Assembly: GCF_014925385.1 (NCBI RefSeq) | Contig: NZ_JACSDK010000001.1 | Span: 620,001-684,000, forward strand | Reading direction: 5' to 3' | DNA from: Pelagibius marinus | GTDB taxonomy: Bacteria; Pseudomonadota; Alphaproteobacteria; Kiloniellales; Kiloniellaceae | Length of the DNA: 64,000 bases | In this document: piece after piece, positions 55,228 through 63,942 of the stretch | Numbering within the stretch: position 1 is the first letter of the stretch | Layout: the number at the start of each line of letters is the position of its first letter | The notes under the pieces: generated by a model | Database searches by the model: none | What the model saw: the letters and a program-made list of their open reading frames with translations, nothing else | What the model was told of the DNA's origin: nothing | Translations under genes and position numbers: made by a program

Positions 55228-56304
55228 CTACTCTCTACCCTCGACGATGTCGCGCATGAAGCCCAGCCGCTCCATGATAGGTGCATCTGAGAACCGGAAT
55301 AGATCGAACTGCGTCTCAGCCTGAAGCGACCAGGAGACCCAGCTTGGTACAACGAACAGATCGCCCTTCTCCAATCTATTCGTTTCGCCGTTCAGTACCA
55401 CGGCGCCCGAACCTTGGAATACCTGGAACACGCTCGACCCGACCTCCTGACGCGCAGATGTCTCGACACCTGCCCGCAGACGATGGAACTCACAACGAAT
55501 CGTCGGCATAACATCGCCGCCATTGGTCACGTTGACGTAACGAATTGCCGCATGACCCTGCTGGATCGTGGCGGGATTGCCCTCGTCCTCCAGCAAAAGC
55601 TGCTGGGTCAGGGCGTTGTCGGTGAACTCCCAGCGATATGCGCCGATCGGCGACGACACCGTATCCTGCAACTGCGATAGCGGACGCAGGCCGGGGTGGC
55701 ACCACAGCCGCTCGCCCTGGCTGTAGTTCGGCGTAGCATTGTCAGTCACCCGGTCCGCGCCGAACTCAAAAAATCCCACGTCCATTTGTTGGCTGAATGG
55801 GATATCGAGCCCGTCGATCCAAGCCATCGGCTCGGTTGCGACATTGTGGTGGCCGTGGAACTTCCAGCCCGGCGTCAGCAATAGGTCTCCCCGCGACATG
55901 CGTACCGGATCGCCGTTAACCACGGTCCAGACGCCCTCGCCCTCGACGACAAAGCGGAACGCGTTCTGCGAATGGCGATGTTCTGGCGCGTTCTCGCCCG
56001 GGCAGAGATACTGGATCGCACACCACAGCGTCGGGGTTATATAAGCGCGTCCACCCAGACCGGGATTGGCCAGGCCAATGGCCCGGCGTTCGCCGCCACG
56101 ACCAACGGGCACCAGATCACCCGACCGCTCAGCCAGCGGTAGCAAATCCGACCATTTCCAGACATGCGGCACGGCTCTAGGCTTTGGGTGCACAGGCATC
56201 AGATCGCCGGTCTGTGTCCAGAGTGGGTTCAGATGACTTTCCTCAAACCCCTTGTAAAGGGCGCGCAATTCTGGCGTGTCCTCGGGTTGCATTGTGTTGT
56301 CCAT
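55228..56304 (-). CDS. Gentisate 1,2-dioxygenase-like bicupin
   Basis: A 358-residue two-cupin dioxygenase. The metal site is in the first cupin: PEHRHSQNAFRFVVEGEGVW (His-x-His) and TPGWKFHGHHNVATEPMAWI (third His). A second cupin near the C-terminus reads VFQVFQGSGAVVLNGETNRL. The enzyme cleaves gentisate to maleylpyruvate in aromatic degradation. No maleylpyruvate isomerase, hydrolase or regulator is nearby, so it is an isolated gene. Base composition is lower in G/C than its neighbours and an IS lies close by, suggesting transfer. Confidence 0.88.
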   Translation of the reverse strand: MDNTMQPEDTPELRALYKGFEESHLNPLWTQTGDLMPVHPKPRAVPHVWKWSDLLPLAERSGDLVPVGRGGERRAIGLANPGLGGRAYITPTLWCAIQYLCPGENAPEHRHSQNAFRFVVEGEGVWTVVNGDPVRMSRGDLLLTPGWKFHGHHNVATEPMAWIDGLDIPFSQQMDVGFFEFGADRVTDNATPNYSQGERLWCHPGLRPLSQLQDTVSSPIGAYRWEFTDNALTQQLLLEDEGNPATIQQGHAAIRYVNVTNGGDVMPTIRCEFHRLRAGVETSARQEVGSSVFQVFQGSGAVVLNGETNRLEKGDLFVVPSWVSWSLQAETQFDLFRFSDAPIMERLGFMRDIVEGRE

Positions 56305-56427
56305 TGCTCTGTCCCTACTGAGGTTTCAGGTGGCATCGGGTTGGCGCGGCGGCGCGGCGTCGGCAAAAGCGGGCAGAGCATCGAGCTCCGAGAATATCCG
56401 CGCAATGTTTGGCCAGGTCTCGAGTTG

Positions 56428-56670
56428 AACGTAATTCCCGATTACTCATCCTCGGTCGATGCCTGTCTCGCTCTCATTGCCGAAATCCTGCCCGACTGGC
56501 ATTGGCACATCGGGCACGGACCGGATGGGATCCTGCCTTATGCCGCGTTACGCAATCAGATTGGTCTGGACGATGACACGCAGATAAGTATCACGGCAAG
56601 CGCACCGACTTTACCGCTTGCGTTGCTCCATGCAGCGGCCAAGGCAATCATAGCCAGTAAACGTCGATAG
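56428..56670 (+). pseudogene. Fragment of a phage ABA-sandwich-like protein
   Basis: About 80 residues, VIPDYSSSVDACLALIAEIL, then DWHWHIGHGPDGILPYAALR and SAPTLPLALLHAAAKAIIAS. The P-D-Y-T/S-x-S-x-D-A-x-x-x-L start, aromatic W-x-W strand and A-x-x-x-A-x-L-x-x-A-A-x-K-A ending resemble the small phage ABA-sandwich domain. The frame runs upstream into the antisense of the dioxygenase gene without a plausible start, so it looks truncated at its 5' end by the neighbouring insertion. Confidence 0.45.
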
Positions 56671-56834
56671 AACGCCTGTCCCCGCAACCCACCCCCACCC
56701 CACGGGGGGCTTTGGGTTCCCAAGGGCGCGGTAATTCACGAATGGCAGCTTGGGGTCATTTTTCCGAATTGTCCGCTCGCAACCTGCTCTAAATGCGACA
56801 CATTGCGAAAGTCTGCTTTTGGGGTTCCTCTCCT

Positions 56835-57645
56835 GCGCAACCCTTGATTCAAATGGCCAGGAGGAATTGCCTATGTCTGATCACTACTGGCTTACCGAAT
56901 CTCAACTGGAGCGTATCCGACCCTACTTCCCACGATCCCACGGCAGGCCGCGTGTCGATGACCGCCTTGTCATCAGCGTGATTATCCACGTCATCCGCAA
57001 CGGCCTGAGATGGCGGGACGCGCCTGAAGTTTATGGATCGCACAAGACCCTCTACAATCGCTTCGTCCGTTGGTCGCGAATGGGCATCCTTGATCGAATA
57101 TTCAGTGGGCTGGTATCTGGCAGGACAGAGCCCGACACAGTCATGATTGACGCCACGCACCTGAAAGCTCACCGGACTGCTTGCAGTTTGGCAAAAAAGG
57201 GGCTGTTCCCCGCCGTATTGGCCGAACCAAAGGCGGCTTGAACTCCAAGCTTCATGCGCTGTGTGATGACAAAGGAAGACCGATTGTCTTCTGCTTGAGC
57301 GAAGGCCAGTTATCGGATCGTGTTGGAGCCAAACTGATCTATCCGGCAATGCCGAATGCCAAAGTCCTGATTGGCGATAAGGGCTATGACAGCAACGAGT
57401 TCCGCGATGCACTGAAGGCCCGCAAGATCAAAGCCTGTATCCCGCCGCGATCAAACCGTACCGCACCAAGTACCTACTCCAAGACGCTGTACAAGCAGCG
57501 TCACAAAATCGAAAACATGTTCGCAAAGTTGAAAGATTGGCGGCGCATCGCGACCAGATACGACCGCTGTGCACATACATTTATGTCGGCCATCTGCATT
57601 GCCGCAACCGTCATCTTCTGGATCAATCAACGAGTCCTGAGCGTA
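56835..57645 (+). mobile_element. IS5-family insertion sequence (IS427-type)
   Basis: The element encodes a transposase in two overlapping frames (next entry). The ends are set from imperfect inverted words: CGCAACCCTTGATTCAA at about 56836-56852 and GATCAATCAACGAGTCCTGAG at about 57621-57641. They share only the core TTGATT/AATCAA and a few outer bases, so the ends are approximate. No target duplication was confirmed. Confidence 0.6.
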
Positions 57646-57708
57646 GCATCCCCATCTGCTTCTTCCGCGATGCTTGTGGTAGCTTGCCGGAATGCTGCTG
57701 CGTCTTGA
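56873..57708 (+). CDS. IS5-type transposase made by -1 frameshift
   Basis: Frame 1 starts at ATG 56873 (AGGAGG upstream): SDHYWLTESQLERIRPYFPR, then LRWRDAPEVYGSHKTLYNRF and IDATHLKAHR (first catalytic Asp). Frame 2 continues from 57181 with GRTKGGLNSKLHALCDDKGR, VLIGDKGYDSNEFRDALKAR (second Asp) and KQRHKIENMFAKLKDWRRIA (Glu). They join at A-AAA-AAG (57193-57199), a canonical -1 slippery heptamer, as in IS427-group elements. Frame 2 runs on past the IS end to 57708, overlapping the start of the methyltransferase gene, so the natural stop may be lost. Confidence 0.88.
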
Positions 57709-58471
57709 CAAAGAGGTGAAGGCCATCGCCGCCGGGGGGCTCTCCGCGGCCGAGGTCTATCGCCGCGAGGACCTGCACCGCCGCCGCGCGTCGCGGCCCC
57801 TGGCGCAGGGGCTGCTGCACTGCCCGGTCTGCGGGCACAGCGCGGCCGCCTTCCTGCCTTTCGGGCTCGGCGGCCGGCGCAACGCCCTCTGTCCGACCTG
57901 CGGTTCGCTGGAGCGCCACCGTTTTCTCTGGCTCTACCTGACACGCCATACGCGGCTGCTGCGCCAGGTGGCGCGGGTGCTGCACACGGCGCCGGAGCCC
58001 TGCCTGGAGCCGCGTCTGCGCGCCCTGCCCAACCTGCGCTACCAAAGCCTGGACCTCTTCGATCCGGCGGCCGACGTGCAGGCCGATCTCTGCGACCTGC
58101 CCTTCGACGACGGCCACTTCGACCTGCTGCTCAGCAGCCACGTCCTGGAGCATCTGCCCGACGACCGCCCGGCGCTGCGCGAGCTGGCGCGGGTGCTGCG
58201 TCCCGGCGGGCGCGCCGTGATCATGGTGCCCTACGATGCGGACCTGCCGGTGACCGAGGAGGGCGGCCAGGTGACCTCCCCGGCCGAGCGCCTGGCCCGC
58301 TTCGGCCACCCCTACCACTACCGCAACTACGGCGCCGACTTCCCGGCGCGTCTGGCGGCGGTCGGCTTCGAGGTGACGCCGGTGCGCGTGAAGCGCCTGC
58401 TGACGCCGCAGCGGCGGCGCTTCCACCGCCTCAACGACAACTTCCTCTTCGACTGCCGGCGGTGCCGATGA
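57692..58471 (+). CDS. Class I SAM-dependent methyltransferase
   Basis: A 259-residue protein. Before the fold there are two C-x-x-C knuckles (CPVCGHSAAAF and CPTCGSLERHRFLWLYL), a zinc-ribbon head. The methyltransferase core shows LDLFDPAADVQADLCDLPF, DDGHFDLLLSSHVLEHLPDD and ELARVLRPGGRAVIMVPY. The classic G-x-G-x-G loop is weak (HTAPEPCLEPRL), as in a subgroup of ribbon-bearing methyltransferases. The substrate is unknown. Only 16 codons separate its start from the IS-derived open frame's end. Confidence 0.8.
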   Translation: MLLRLDKEVKAIAAGGLSAAEVYRREDLHRRRASRPLAQGLLHCPVCGHSAAAFLPFGLGGRRNALCPTCGSLERHRFLWLYLTRHTRLLRQVARVLHTAPEPCLEPRLRALPNLRYQSLDLFDPAADVQADLCDLPFDDGHFDLLLSSHVLEHLPDDRPALRELARVLRPGGRAVIMVPYDADLPVTEEGGQVTSPAERLARFGHPYHYRNYGADFPARLAAVGFEVTPVRVKRLLTPQRRRFHRLNDNFLFDCRRCR

Positions 58472-58589
58472 CAGCCGCGCCCGCTCTGCGCCGCCGCCCG
58501 CGGCGGGTGGCCAGAGAGGTCATTGTCCTGCGGCGGCATCCGGGTATGCTGTCGCCCCGAAGGGCCGATGAAGTGAGGGTTTCGGGCGC

Positions 58590-59666
58590 GTGAACAGCGG
58601 GTCGAATGGAGGAAAGGCCGCCGGGATGAACCCGGGGGCAGGGGCCAGGCACAGCGGCGAGGCGCGCCAGAGCTTCGCCTTCCTGCTGCTGCCGCAGTTC
58701 TCCATGCTGGCCTTCAGCTCCGCGGTGGAGCCGTTGCGCGCGGCCAACCGGCTGTCGGGCGAAGCGCTTTACGACTGGCGCATCCTCACCGCCGACGGCC
58801 GGCCGATCAATTCCTCCAGCCGCATGCACCTGCTGCCCGACGGCGGCCTGGACGACGTCGGGCGGCCCGACTTCCTCATCGTCGTGGCCGGCCTGGAGGT
58901 GCAGCGCCTGCGCGAGCCCAGCGTCATCGCCGCCCTGCGCCGCCTGGCGCGCAGCGGCTGCCGCCTGGGGGCACTGTCGACGGGCAGCTACCTGCTGGCC
59001 TGGGCCGGGCTGCTGGACGGCTTCCGCTGCACCGTGCACTGGGAGAACCTGGACGCCTTCCGCGAGGACTTTCCGGATCTGGAGGCCACCGGCGAACTTT
59101 TTGAAGTCGACGGCGCGCGGCTGACCTGCTCGGGCGGCACCGCCTCCATGGACATGGTCCTCAGCCTCATCGCCGAGACCCACGGCCGCGACCTGGCGGC
59201 GCAGGTGGCCGAGCAGTTCATTCACGAGCGCATCCGCGACACCCACGACCATCAGCGCATGAGCCTGCAGGGACGTCTCGGCATCAGCCATCCCAAGCTG
59301 CTGCAGGTCGTCTCCCTGATGGAGGAGCATCTGGAGGAGCCCCTGGCGCGGGCCGAGCTGGCGCGCCGGGCCGGGCTCTCCACGCGCCAGCTGGAGCGGC
59401 TGTTCCGCCGCTACCTGGGGCGCACGCCGACCCGCTATTACCTGGAGCTGCGCCTGCATCGCGCCCGCGCGCTGCTGACCCAGACGGCCATGTCGGTCCT
59501 CAACGTGGCGCTGGCCTGCGGCTTCGTCTCGGCCTCGCACTTCTCCAAGTGCTACCGCGAGTTCTTCCACAAGATGCCGCGCGAAGAACGCCAGCAGGCC
59601 GAGAAGCGCGCACCCCAGCCGGGTCCGCTGCAGCCCGAAAGCGCGCGCCTGCCCAAGGGCGGCTGA
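58590..59666 (+). CDS. GlxA-type AraC-family regulator with DJ-1/PfpI domain
   Basis: A 358-residue regulator. Residues 25-205 are the DJ-1/PfpI-like domain (FAFLLLPQFSMLAFSSAVEP, LGALSTGSYLLAWAGLLDGF), with a Thr at the nucleophile-elbow position where DJ-1 has Cys, so it is a sensor, not an enzyme. Residues 225-335 hold the AraC HTH pair: LARRAGLSTRQLERLFRRYL and VALACGFVSASHFSKCYREF. The GlxA group controls carnitine, betaine or amine catabolism. No such genes are adjacent. Start: GTG 58590 or ATG 58626. Confidence 0.88.
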   Translation: MNSGSNGGKAAGMNPGAGARHSGEARQSFAFLLLPQFSMLAFSSAVEPLRAANRLSGEALYDWRILTADGRPINSSSRMHLLPDGGLDDVGRPDFLIVVAGLEVQRLREPSVIAALRRLARSGCRLGALSTGSYLLAWAGLLDGFRCTVHWENLDAFREDFPDLEATGELFEVDGARLTCSGGTASMDMVLSLIAETHGRDLAAQVAEQFIHERIRDTHDHQRMSLQGRLGISHPKLLQVVSLMEEHLEEPLARAELARRAGLSTRQLERLFRRYLGRTPTRYYLELRLHRARALLTQTAMSVLNVALACGFVSASHFSKCYREFFHKMPREERQQAEKRAPQPGPLQPESARLPKGG

Positions 59667-59701
59667 CTCTTCTTTTCAGGAACTGGAAGGGTGGCCGGAG
59701 T

Positions 59702-60208
59702 CTAGACGGCCAGACGCACGAAGGTGGCGTCGTCGGGCAGGATCTCCGGCTCGCCGCCGGCCTTGCGGTAGATGTCGCTGCCCAGCAGCGCGGCGTCACG
59801 GTGCCCGCTGAGGCTGGTCTGCGGCATGGCGGCCTGGGGTCGGCCTGCCGCGGCCTGCTGGCCCAGCACCTGCACCATGAAGGGCATGGAACTGAGGCGC
59901 GAGAAGTTGATGAGGCGCCCGCTGGCCGTCTCGCTGCGCGCCGGGGCGGTCCCCGTCTGGCGACGATCTTCGCCGGTCCTGCGGTTGTCCGCCCGGCGCT
60001 GATTGTCCGCGCGCGCGTTGCCGAGCTGCTCGCGCGCCTGGCGCTCGTCGATGGTGGATTGCTGGAACTCCGGCCGGCCCTGCCGGATCGCCTTGGCCGC
60101 CAGCACCGGCTGCACCCGCTGTTCGCCCTGGTCCGGCAGGGCGACAGCCGTCGCGCCCGGCGAAGCGCCGGGGGGCGGGAGAAGCTGTAGCCTTGGAACG
60201 GTGGTCAT
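59702..60208 (-). CDS. Uncharacterised protein, Gln/Arg-rich
   Basis: A 168-residue product from ATG 60208 (MTTVPRLQLLPPPGASPGAT). The middle is hydrophilic and disordered-looking (IDERQAREQLGNARADNQRR). The C-terminus has a more ordered segment, SSMPFMVQVLGQQAAAG, and ends DIYRKAGGEPEILPDDATFV. No family, signal or catalytic motif was recognised. Possibly a small structural or motility-related protein, but nothing supports this. It is convergent with the GlxA-type gene. Confidence 0.55.
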   Translation of the reverse strand: MTTVPRLQLLPPPGASPGATAVALPDQGEQRVQPVLAAKAIRQGRPEFQQSTIDERQAREQLGNARADNQRRADNRRTGEDRRQTGTAPARSETASGRLINFSRLSSMPFMVQVLGQQAAAGRPQAAMPQTSLSGHRDAALLGSDIYRKAGGEPEILPDDATFVRLAV

Positions 60209-60542
60209 ACCAGGGGTTTCCCAGGGGCTCCACGGAGTTCTATTTCTAGCCTCTACAATAGATGCATGCTGTGAAAAATTTATCAAGCATTGAATCTATT
60301 ATGGTTTAAAAATTAACTAAATAAATTCACCATATTTTCTGTGACTTTATAGTGATTGCTCTCTTTTACAAACTATACACCATGGATGTTGTTCGGATGG
60401 CAAGGTTCCTCCGGCAGTATTTCATCCTTCATTAAGGGCCGCCTGTCACATTCGTTTAGGTTCGGGCATCGAGAGATGCCCCGGTCGGCTGGAACCCCGG
60501 GTTCATCCTCAGGGGTTCGACTTCAGGTAGGAGAGCGGAGCC
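60209..60542. other. A/T-rich regulatory region before the GGDEF/EAL gene
   Basis: 334 bases with no gene. Bases 60270-60380 are strikingly A/T-rich (runs such as GGTTTAAAAATTAACTAAAT) compared with the rest of the window. A candidate -35 TTGAAT (60290-60295) lies 17 bases before TTAACT. The region probably carries the promoters of the two divergent genes. Confidence 0.5.
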
Positions 60543-62324
60543 GTGACCAAGTCCACCGTCGACAAAGCGCTCGTCGACAAAGCCCCCGGCGGTAAAGCCA
60601 GGACGAGGGACGATTGCCTGCAGACGCTGGCGCGCCTGGAGACGGCAATCCGCGCCTCCGGCGACGTGGTCTATGAATGGGACTTGGCGACCGACGAGAT
60701 TATCTTCCGCGGCGACACCACCTCTCTCTTCGATAGCGAGGGTAAGGCCATGCCGCGCAGCGGCGAGGAGATGCAGGCGCGCGTCAGTCCCGAAGACGTG
60801 CCGCGCCGCCGCCGCGCCCTTTCCGACCACTTCGCCGGCACCTGCGACTACGACTGCGAGTTCCGCCTGCGCACCCGGCAGGGCGAATTTCAGTGGCTGC
60901 ACGACCGCGGCGCCGTGGAATACTCCCCGGCCGGCACGCCGGCGCGCATGTCCGGCGTCATCCGTCTGGTGACCCTGCGCAAGCAGCAGGAAGAGCGCCT
61001 GGAATACCTGGCGAACTTCGACGACCTGACCGGCCACTTCAACAAGGTGCGCCTGCGCGAGGCGCTGGAGCACGCCCTGGCGCAGTCGATGCGCTTCGGC
61101 CAGTCCGGTGTCTACATGGTGATCGGCGTCGATCACCTGGACCGCATCAACACGGGCTACGGCTACGAGACCGGCAACGCGGTGCTGGTCGAGCTGGGCC
61201 GCCGCCTCGACAATTACCTGCGCGCCGCCGACGTTATCGGCCGCCCCGGCGGCGACTTCTTCGGCGCGATCCTCAGCGCCTGCTCCGAGGACCACGCGCA
61301 GATCGCCGCCGAGCGCGTGCTGCAGTCGATGCGTGACAATCCCATCACCGTCGGCGCCGACCAGGTGCATGTGACGGTCTCCATCGGCGCGGTGGTCATT
61401 CCGGCCCAGTCCAAGACTGCCGTCGACGCCATGACCAAGGCCGAAAGCGCCATGCAACAGGCCAAGTCCGCGGGCCGCGACTGCCTGCGCTTCTTCGCCC
61501 TCTCCGAGGAGCAGCGCCAGGGCTACCGCGCCAGCATGGACATCGGCGAGGAAGTGCAGCTGGCGCTGAAGGAAAACCGCATCGTCCTGGCCCATCAGCC
61601 GGTGGTCGACGCGGGCTCGCACAGGGTGACCTACTACGAGTGCCTGGTGCGCATGTACGACCGCGACGGCAAGCTGGTGCCGGCGGCGCAGTTCGTGCCG
61701 GCCATCGAACAGCTCGGCCTCATGCGCTCCATCGACAACCGCGTGCGCGACCTGGCGATTCTCGAGCTGGAGCGCAATCCCCAGGTCTCCCTGGCGATCA
61801 ACATCTCCGGCCTCACCGCCACCGAGCGCTCCTGGTTCCGCGGCCTGGTGGCGCGGCTGAAGGAGCGCCGCGACATCGCCAAGCGGCTGATCGTGGAAAT
61901 CACGGAGACCGCGGCCCTGCAGGACATCGACGAGACCTCGCGTTTCGTCTCGGCGCTGCGCGCGCTGGGCTGCAAGGTGGCGCTCGACGACTTCGGCTCG
62001 GGCTTCACGACCTTCCACCATCTGAAGGCCCTGACGGTCGACGTGGTGAAGATCGACGGCTCTTTCGTGCGCGACATCACGACGGACACGGAAAACCAGA
62101 TCTTCATTCACAACCTGATGGCGCTGGCGCAGGCGCTGGGCGTCTCCACCGTCGCCGAGTGCGTGGAAACGCGCGAGGACGCCGACTATCTCTCCAAGGC
62201 CGGCATCGACCTGCTGCAGGGCTACTACTTCGGGCGTCCGGAAATCGATGGCCACCTGCGCGACGCCCAGCAGCCGGCCGCGCTGCTGGCCGCCGCGACC
62301 TTGGGCGCCGCCGGGGGCGACTGA
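60543..62324 (+). CDS. PAS-GGDEF-EAL cyclic-di-GMP protein, degenerate GGDEF
   Basis: A 593-residue soluble protein from GTG 60543. Residues 30-145 are PAS-like (ASGDVVYEWDLATDEIIFRG; CEFRLRTRQGEFQWLHDRGA). The GGDEF domain (150-320) has GGDFF at 236-240 in place of GG(D/E)EF, so cyclase activity is doubtful. The EAL domain (335-575) reads YECLVRM (E366-C-L), LAINISG, VEITETAALQDIDE, LDDFGSGF, VKIDGSFVRD, AECVET and LQGYYFGRP: the acidic and amide metal ligands are in place, though Ala of EAL is Cys. Likely a phosphodiesterase tuned by a GTP-binding or dead GGDEF. Confidence 0.9.
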   Translation: MTKSTVDKALVDKAPGGKARTRDDCLQTLARLETAIRASGDVVYEWDLATDEIIFRGDTTSLFDSEGKAMPRSGEEMQARVSPEDVPRRRRALSDHFAGTCDYDCEFRLRTRQGEFQWLHDRGAVEYSPAGTPARMSGVIRLVTLRKQQEERLEYLANFDDLTGHFNKVRLREALEHALAQSMRFGQSGVYMVIGVDHLDRINTGYGYETGNAVLVELGRRLDNYLRAADVIGRPGGDFFGAILSACSEDHAQIAAERVLQSMRDNPITVGADQVHVTVSIGAVVIPAQSKTAVDAMTKAESAMQQAKSAGRDCLRFFALSEEQRQGYRASMDIGEEVQLALKENRIVLAHQPVVDAGSHRVTYYECLVRMYDRDGKLVPAAQFVPAIEQLGLMRSIDNRVRDLAILELERNPQVSLAINISGLTATERSWFRGLVARLKERRDIAKRLIVEITETAALQDIDETSRFVSALRALGCKVALDDFGSGFTTFHHLKALTVDVVKIDGSFVRDITTDTENQIFIHNLMALAQALGVSTVAECVETREDADYLSKAGIDLLQGYYFGRPEIDGHLRDAQQPAALLAAATLGAAGGD

Positions 62325-62366
62325 GCCGCCGCCGGACCGGCCGTCGGCCGGACTATCTTCCGCCGA

Positions 62367-63017
62367 TCAGGGCTTGTCTTTGTTGAGGGTGTCGATCTGC
62401 TTCTGCAGCAGGTCGATCTGCGCCTTCAGGGCGTCGAGGGATTCCTTGGCCTGGCCGCCCGCGGGCGTCTCGCCGCCGGCCTGGGGCGCGGCGCTGCCTT
62501 CGCCCGCCGGGCCTTCGTCCCCCTTGCCCTCGGCGCCGCCGAAGGGCGAGAACATGCGCATCGCGCTTTCGAAGAGCGCCATGTTCTGCTTGCTCATTTC
62601 CTCCAGGTTGCTGAAGGGGAACATGCCGCCGAAGGTTTCCTGCATCGACTGGCGCATGCGGTCCTGGTTCTGGGAGAAGGCGCCCATCATGTGCTCCAGG
62701 TACTGCGGCACCATCCATTGCATGGAATCGCCGTAGAAGGAGATCAACTGCCGCAGGAAGTTGATGGGCAGCAGGTTCTGCCCCTTCGATTCCTCTTCGA
62801 CGATGATCTGCGTCAGCACCGAGCGCGTGATGTCGTCGCCGGACTTGGCGTCGTAGACGACGAAGTCGACGTTGTCCTGGACCATCTGACAGAGGTGGTC
62901 CAGCGTCACGTAGCTGCTGGTCGCTGTGTTGTAGAGGCGGCGGTTCGCGTATTTCTTGATGGTGATCGGCCCGCTGCCGTCACCCTGCTTCTTGCCGTTC
63001 TTTTCGGTGCCAGCCAA
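62367..63017 (-). CDS. phaR: Polyhydroxyalkanoate synthesis repressor PhaR
   Basis: A 216-residue regulator. The N-terminal domain (18-80) is GPITIKKYANRRLYNTATSS and YVTLDHLCQMVQDNVDFVVY, the PHB/PHA accumulation regulator DNA-binding domain; the second domain has LLPINFLRQLISFYGDSMQW. A flexible Gly/Ala linker and a C-terminal coiled coil (ESLDALKAQIDLLQKQIDTL) follow. PhaR binds PHA granules and represses phasin and its own gene until granules form. Start TTG 63017, since LAGTEKNGKKQGDGSG is the normal family start and no ATG fits. Confidence 0.92.
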   Translation of the reverse strand: MAGTEKNGKKQGDGSGPITIKKYANRRLYNTATSSYVTLDHLCQMVQDNVDFVVYDAKSGDDITRSVLTQIIVEEESKGQNLLPINFLRQLISFYGDSMQWMVPQYLEHMMGAFSQNQDRMRQSMQETFGGMFPFSNLEEMSKQNMALFESAMRMFSPFGGAEGKGDEGPAGEGSAAPQAGGETPAGGQAKESLDALKAQIDLLQKQIDTLNKDKP

Positions 63018-63450
63018 GTTCCAATGCCTTTCCCGTCGTTCGCATTTTCGTTCCGCCTTCCGGTTATCCGGCGCGGCGCCCTGCAGCGAGCTCTGCGAAT
63101 GCGTGTTCCCTTGCGGTACCGGCCTCCGGCATTCTCCGGGAGGCACTTCCCTGATCGGTTCTTCCCGCTCCCGGCAGAAGGGGGCTGAGATCGTCGCCTT
63201 GCCGGCCCGCCAGAGGCCCGGAAATGCCGGAATTGATTACCGCATGTGCTAAGGGGATATTGCTGCGCCGCGTCACACACTGTCAACGTCTAGTCTCTCA
63301 GCGCGCCAAGGGGCGCGTTTTGGGCCGATTTCTGGACCATTTTCGCCCGCCGCCCGCGCCGCCCGCTGGCCAGGGCGCGGCGCGGGCCGCTATACTCCGC
63401 CCCGAAAACGGGAACAAGGCAGCCGGGAAGCGGGCGGCCGGGAAGGGCGC
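63018..63450. other. Divergent region between phaR and the PHA-associated gene
   Basis: 433 bases without a supported gene. A perfect minus-strand TTGACA at 63286-63281 faces phaR, but no good -10 lies at 16-18 bases. PhaR sites in relatives are TGC-rich; no repeat of that type was picked out with confidence. Confidence 0.5.
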
Positions 63451-63942
63451 ATGGCCAAGGACAAGCAGGCGGAACCACCCGAGGAGCTGGAAGAACTGGC
63501 GCGGCGCTACGTCGACCTCTGGCAGGACCAGATGACCGCTCTGGCCGCCGACCCGGAGTTCGCGGAATCCTTGCAAAAGGTCATGGCCGCCATGGGGGTG
63601 GCCGCCAGCGGCCTGCCGGCCATGTGGTCGGCCTGGCCCGCCGCCATGTCGACGCTGATGAGCGCCGCCCAGCCCGGCACCCAAATGGGGATGACGAATC
63701 CGCAGGGACAAGAGACAGATGACAAGCCAACAGGCGGAAAGCAGAACGGAAGTGGGCAGGCCGCCGGGCCGGGGGGCGCCGAGGCTGGGGCCGAGGCCGC
63801 TGCCGCTGCACCTCATGGCGGCGGGGCTGACCTGGGCGTCCTCGAGGAGCGCCTTGCCGCTCTGGAGCAACGGATCCGTAGCCTGGAAGGGGGATCTGGG
63901 CGCGCGCGCGGAGGCGCTAAGGCAAAGTCTAAACGGGACTGA
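63451..63942 (+). CDS. Small PHA-associated (phasin/PhaE-like) protein
   Basis: A 163-residue protein. The head, LEELARRYVDLWQDQMTALA, and EFAESLQKVMAAMGVAASGL resemble the helical N-terminus of PhaE or granule-associated proteins. The middle is Gly/Gln-rich. The end is a short coiled coil (LGVLEERLAALEQRIRSLEG) and a basic tail. Its last 224 bases overlap, in another frame, the start of the PhaC-like gene. Divergence from phaR supports a granule role; the family call is tentative. Confidence 0.6.
   Translation: MAKDKQAEPPEELEELARRYVDLWQDQMTALAADPEFAESLQKVMAAMGVAASGLPAMWSAWPAAMSTLMSAAQPGTQMGMTNPQGQETDDKPTGGKQNGSGQAAGPGGAEAGAEAAAAAPHGGGADLGVLEERLAALEQRIRSLEGGSGRARGGAKAKSKRD

Noticed and set aside
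56164-56427. 5' part of the phage-like open frame
   Set aside because: It is mostly antisense to the gentisate dioxygenase start region and shows no family similarity.
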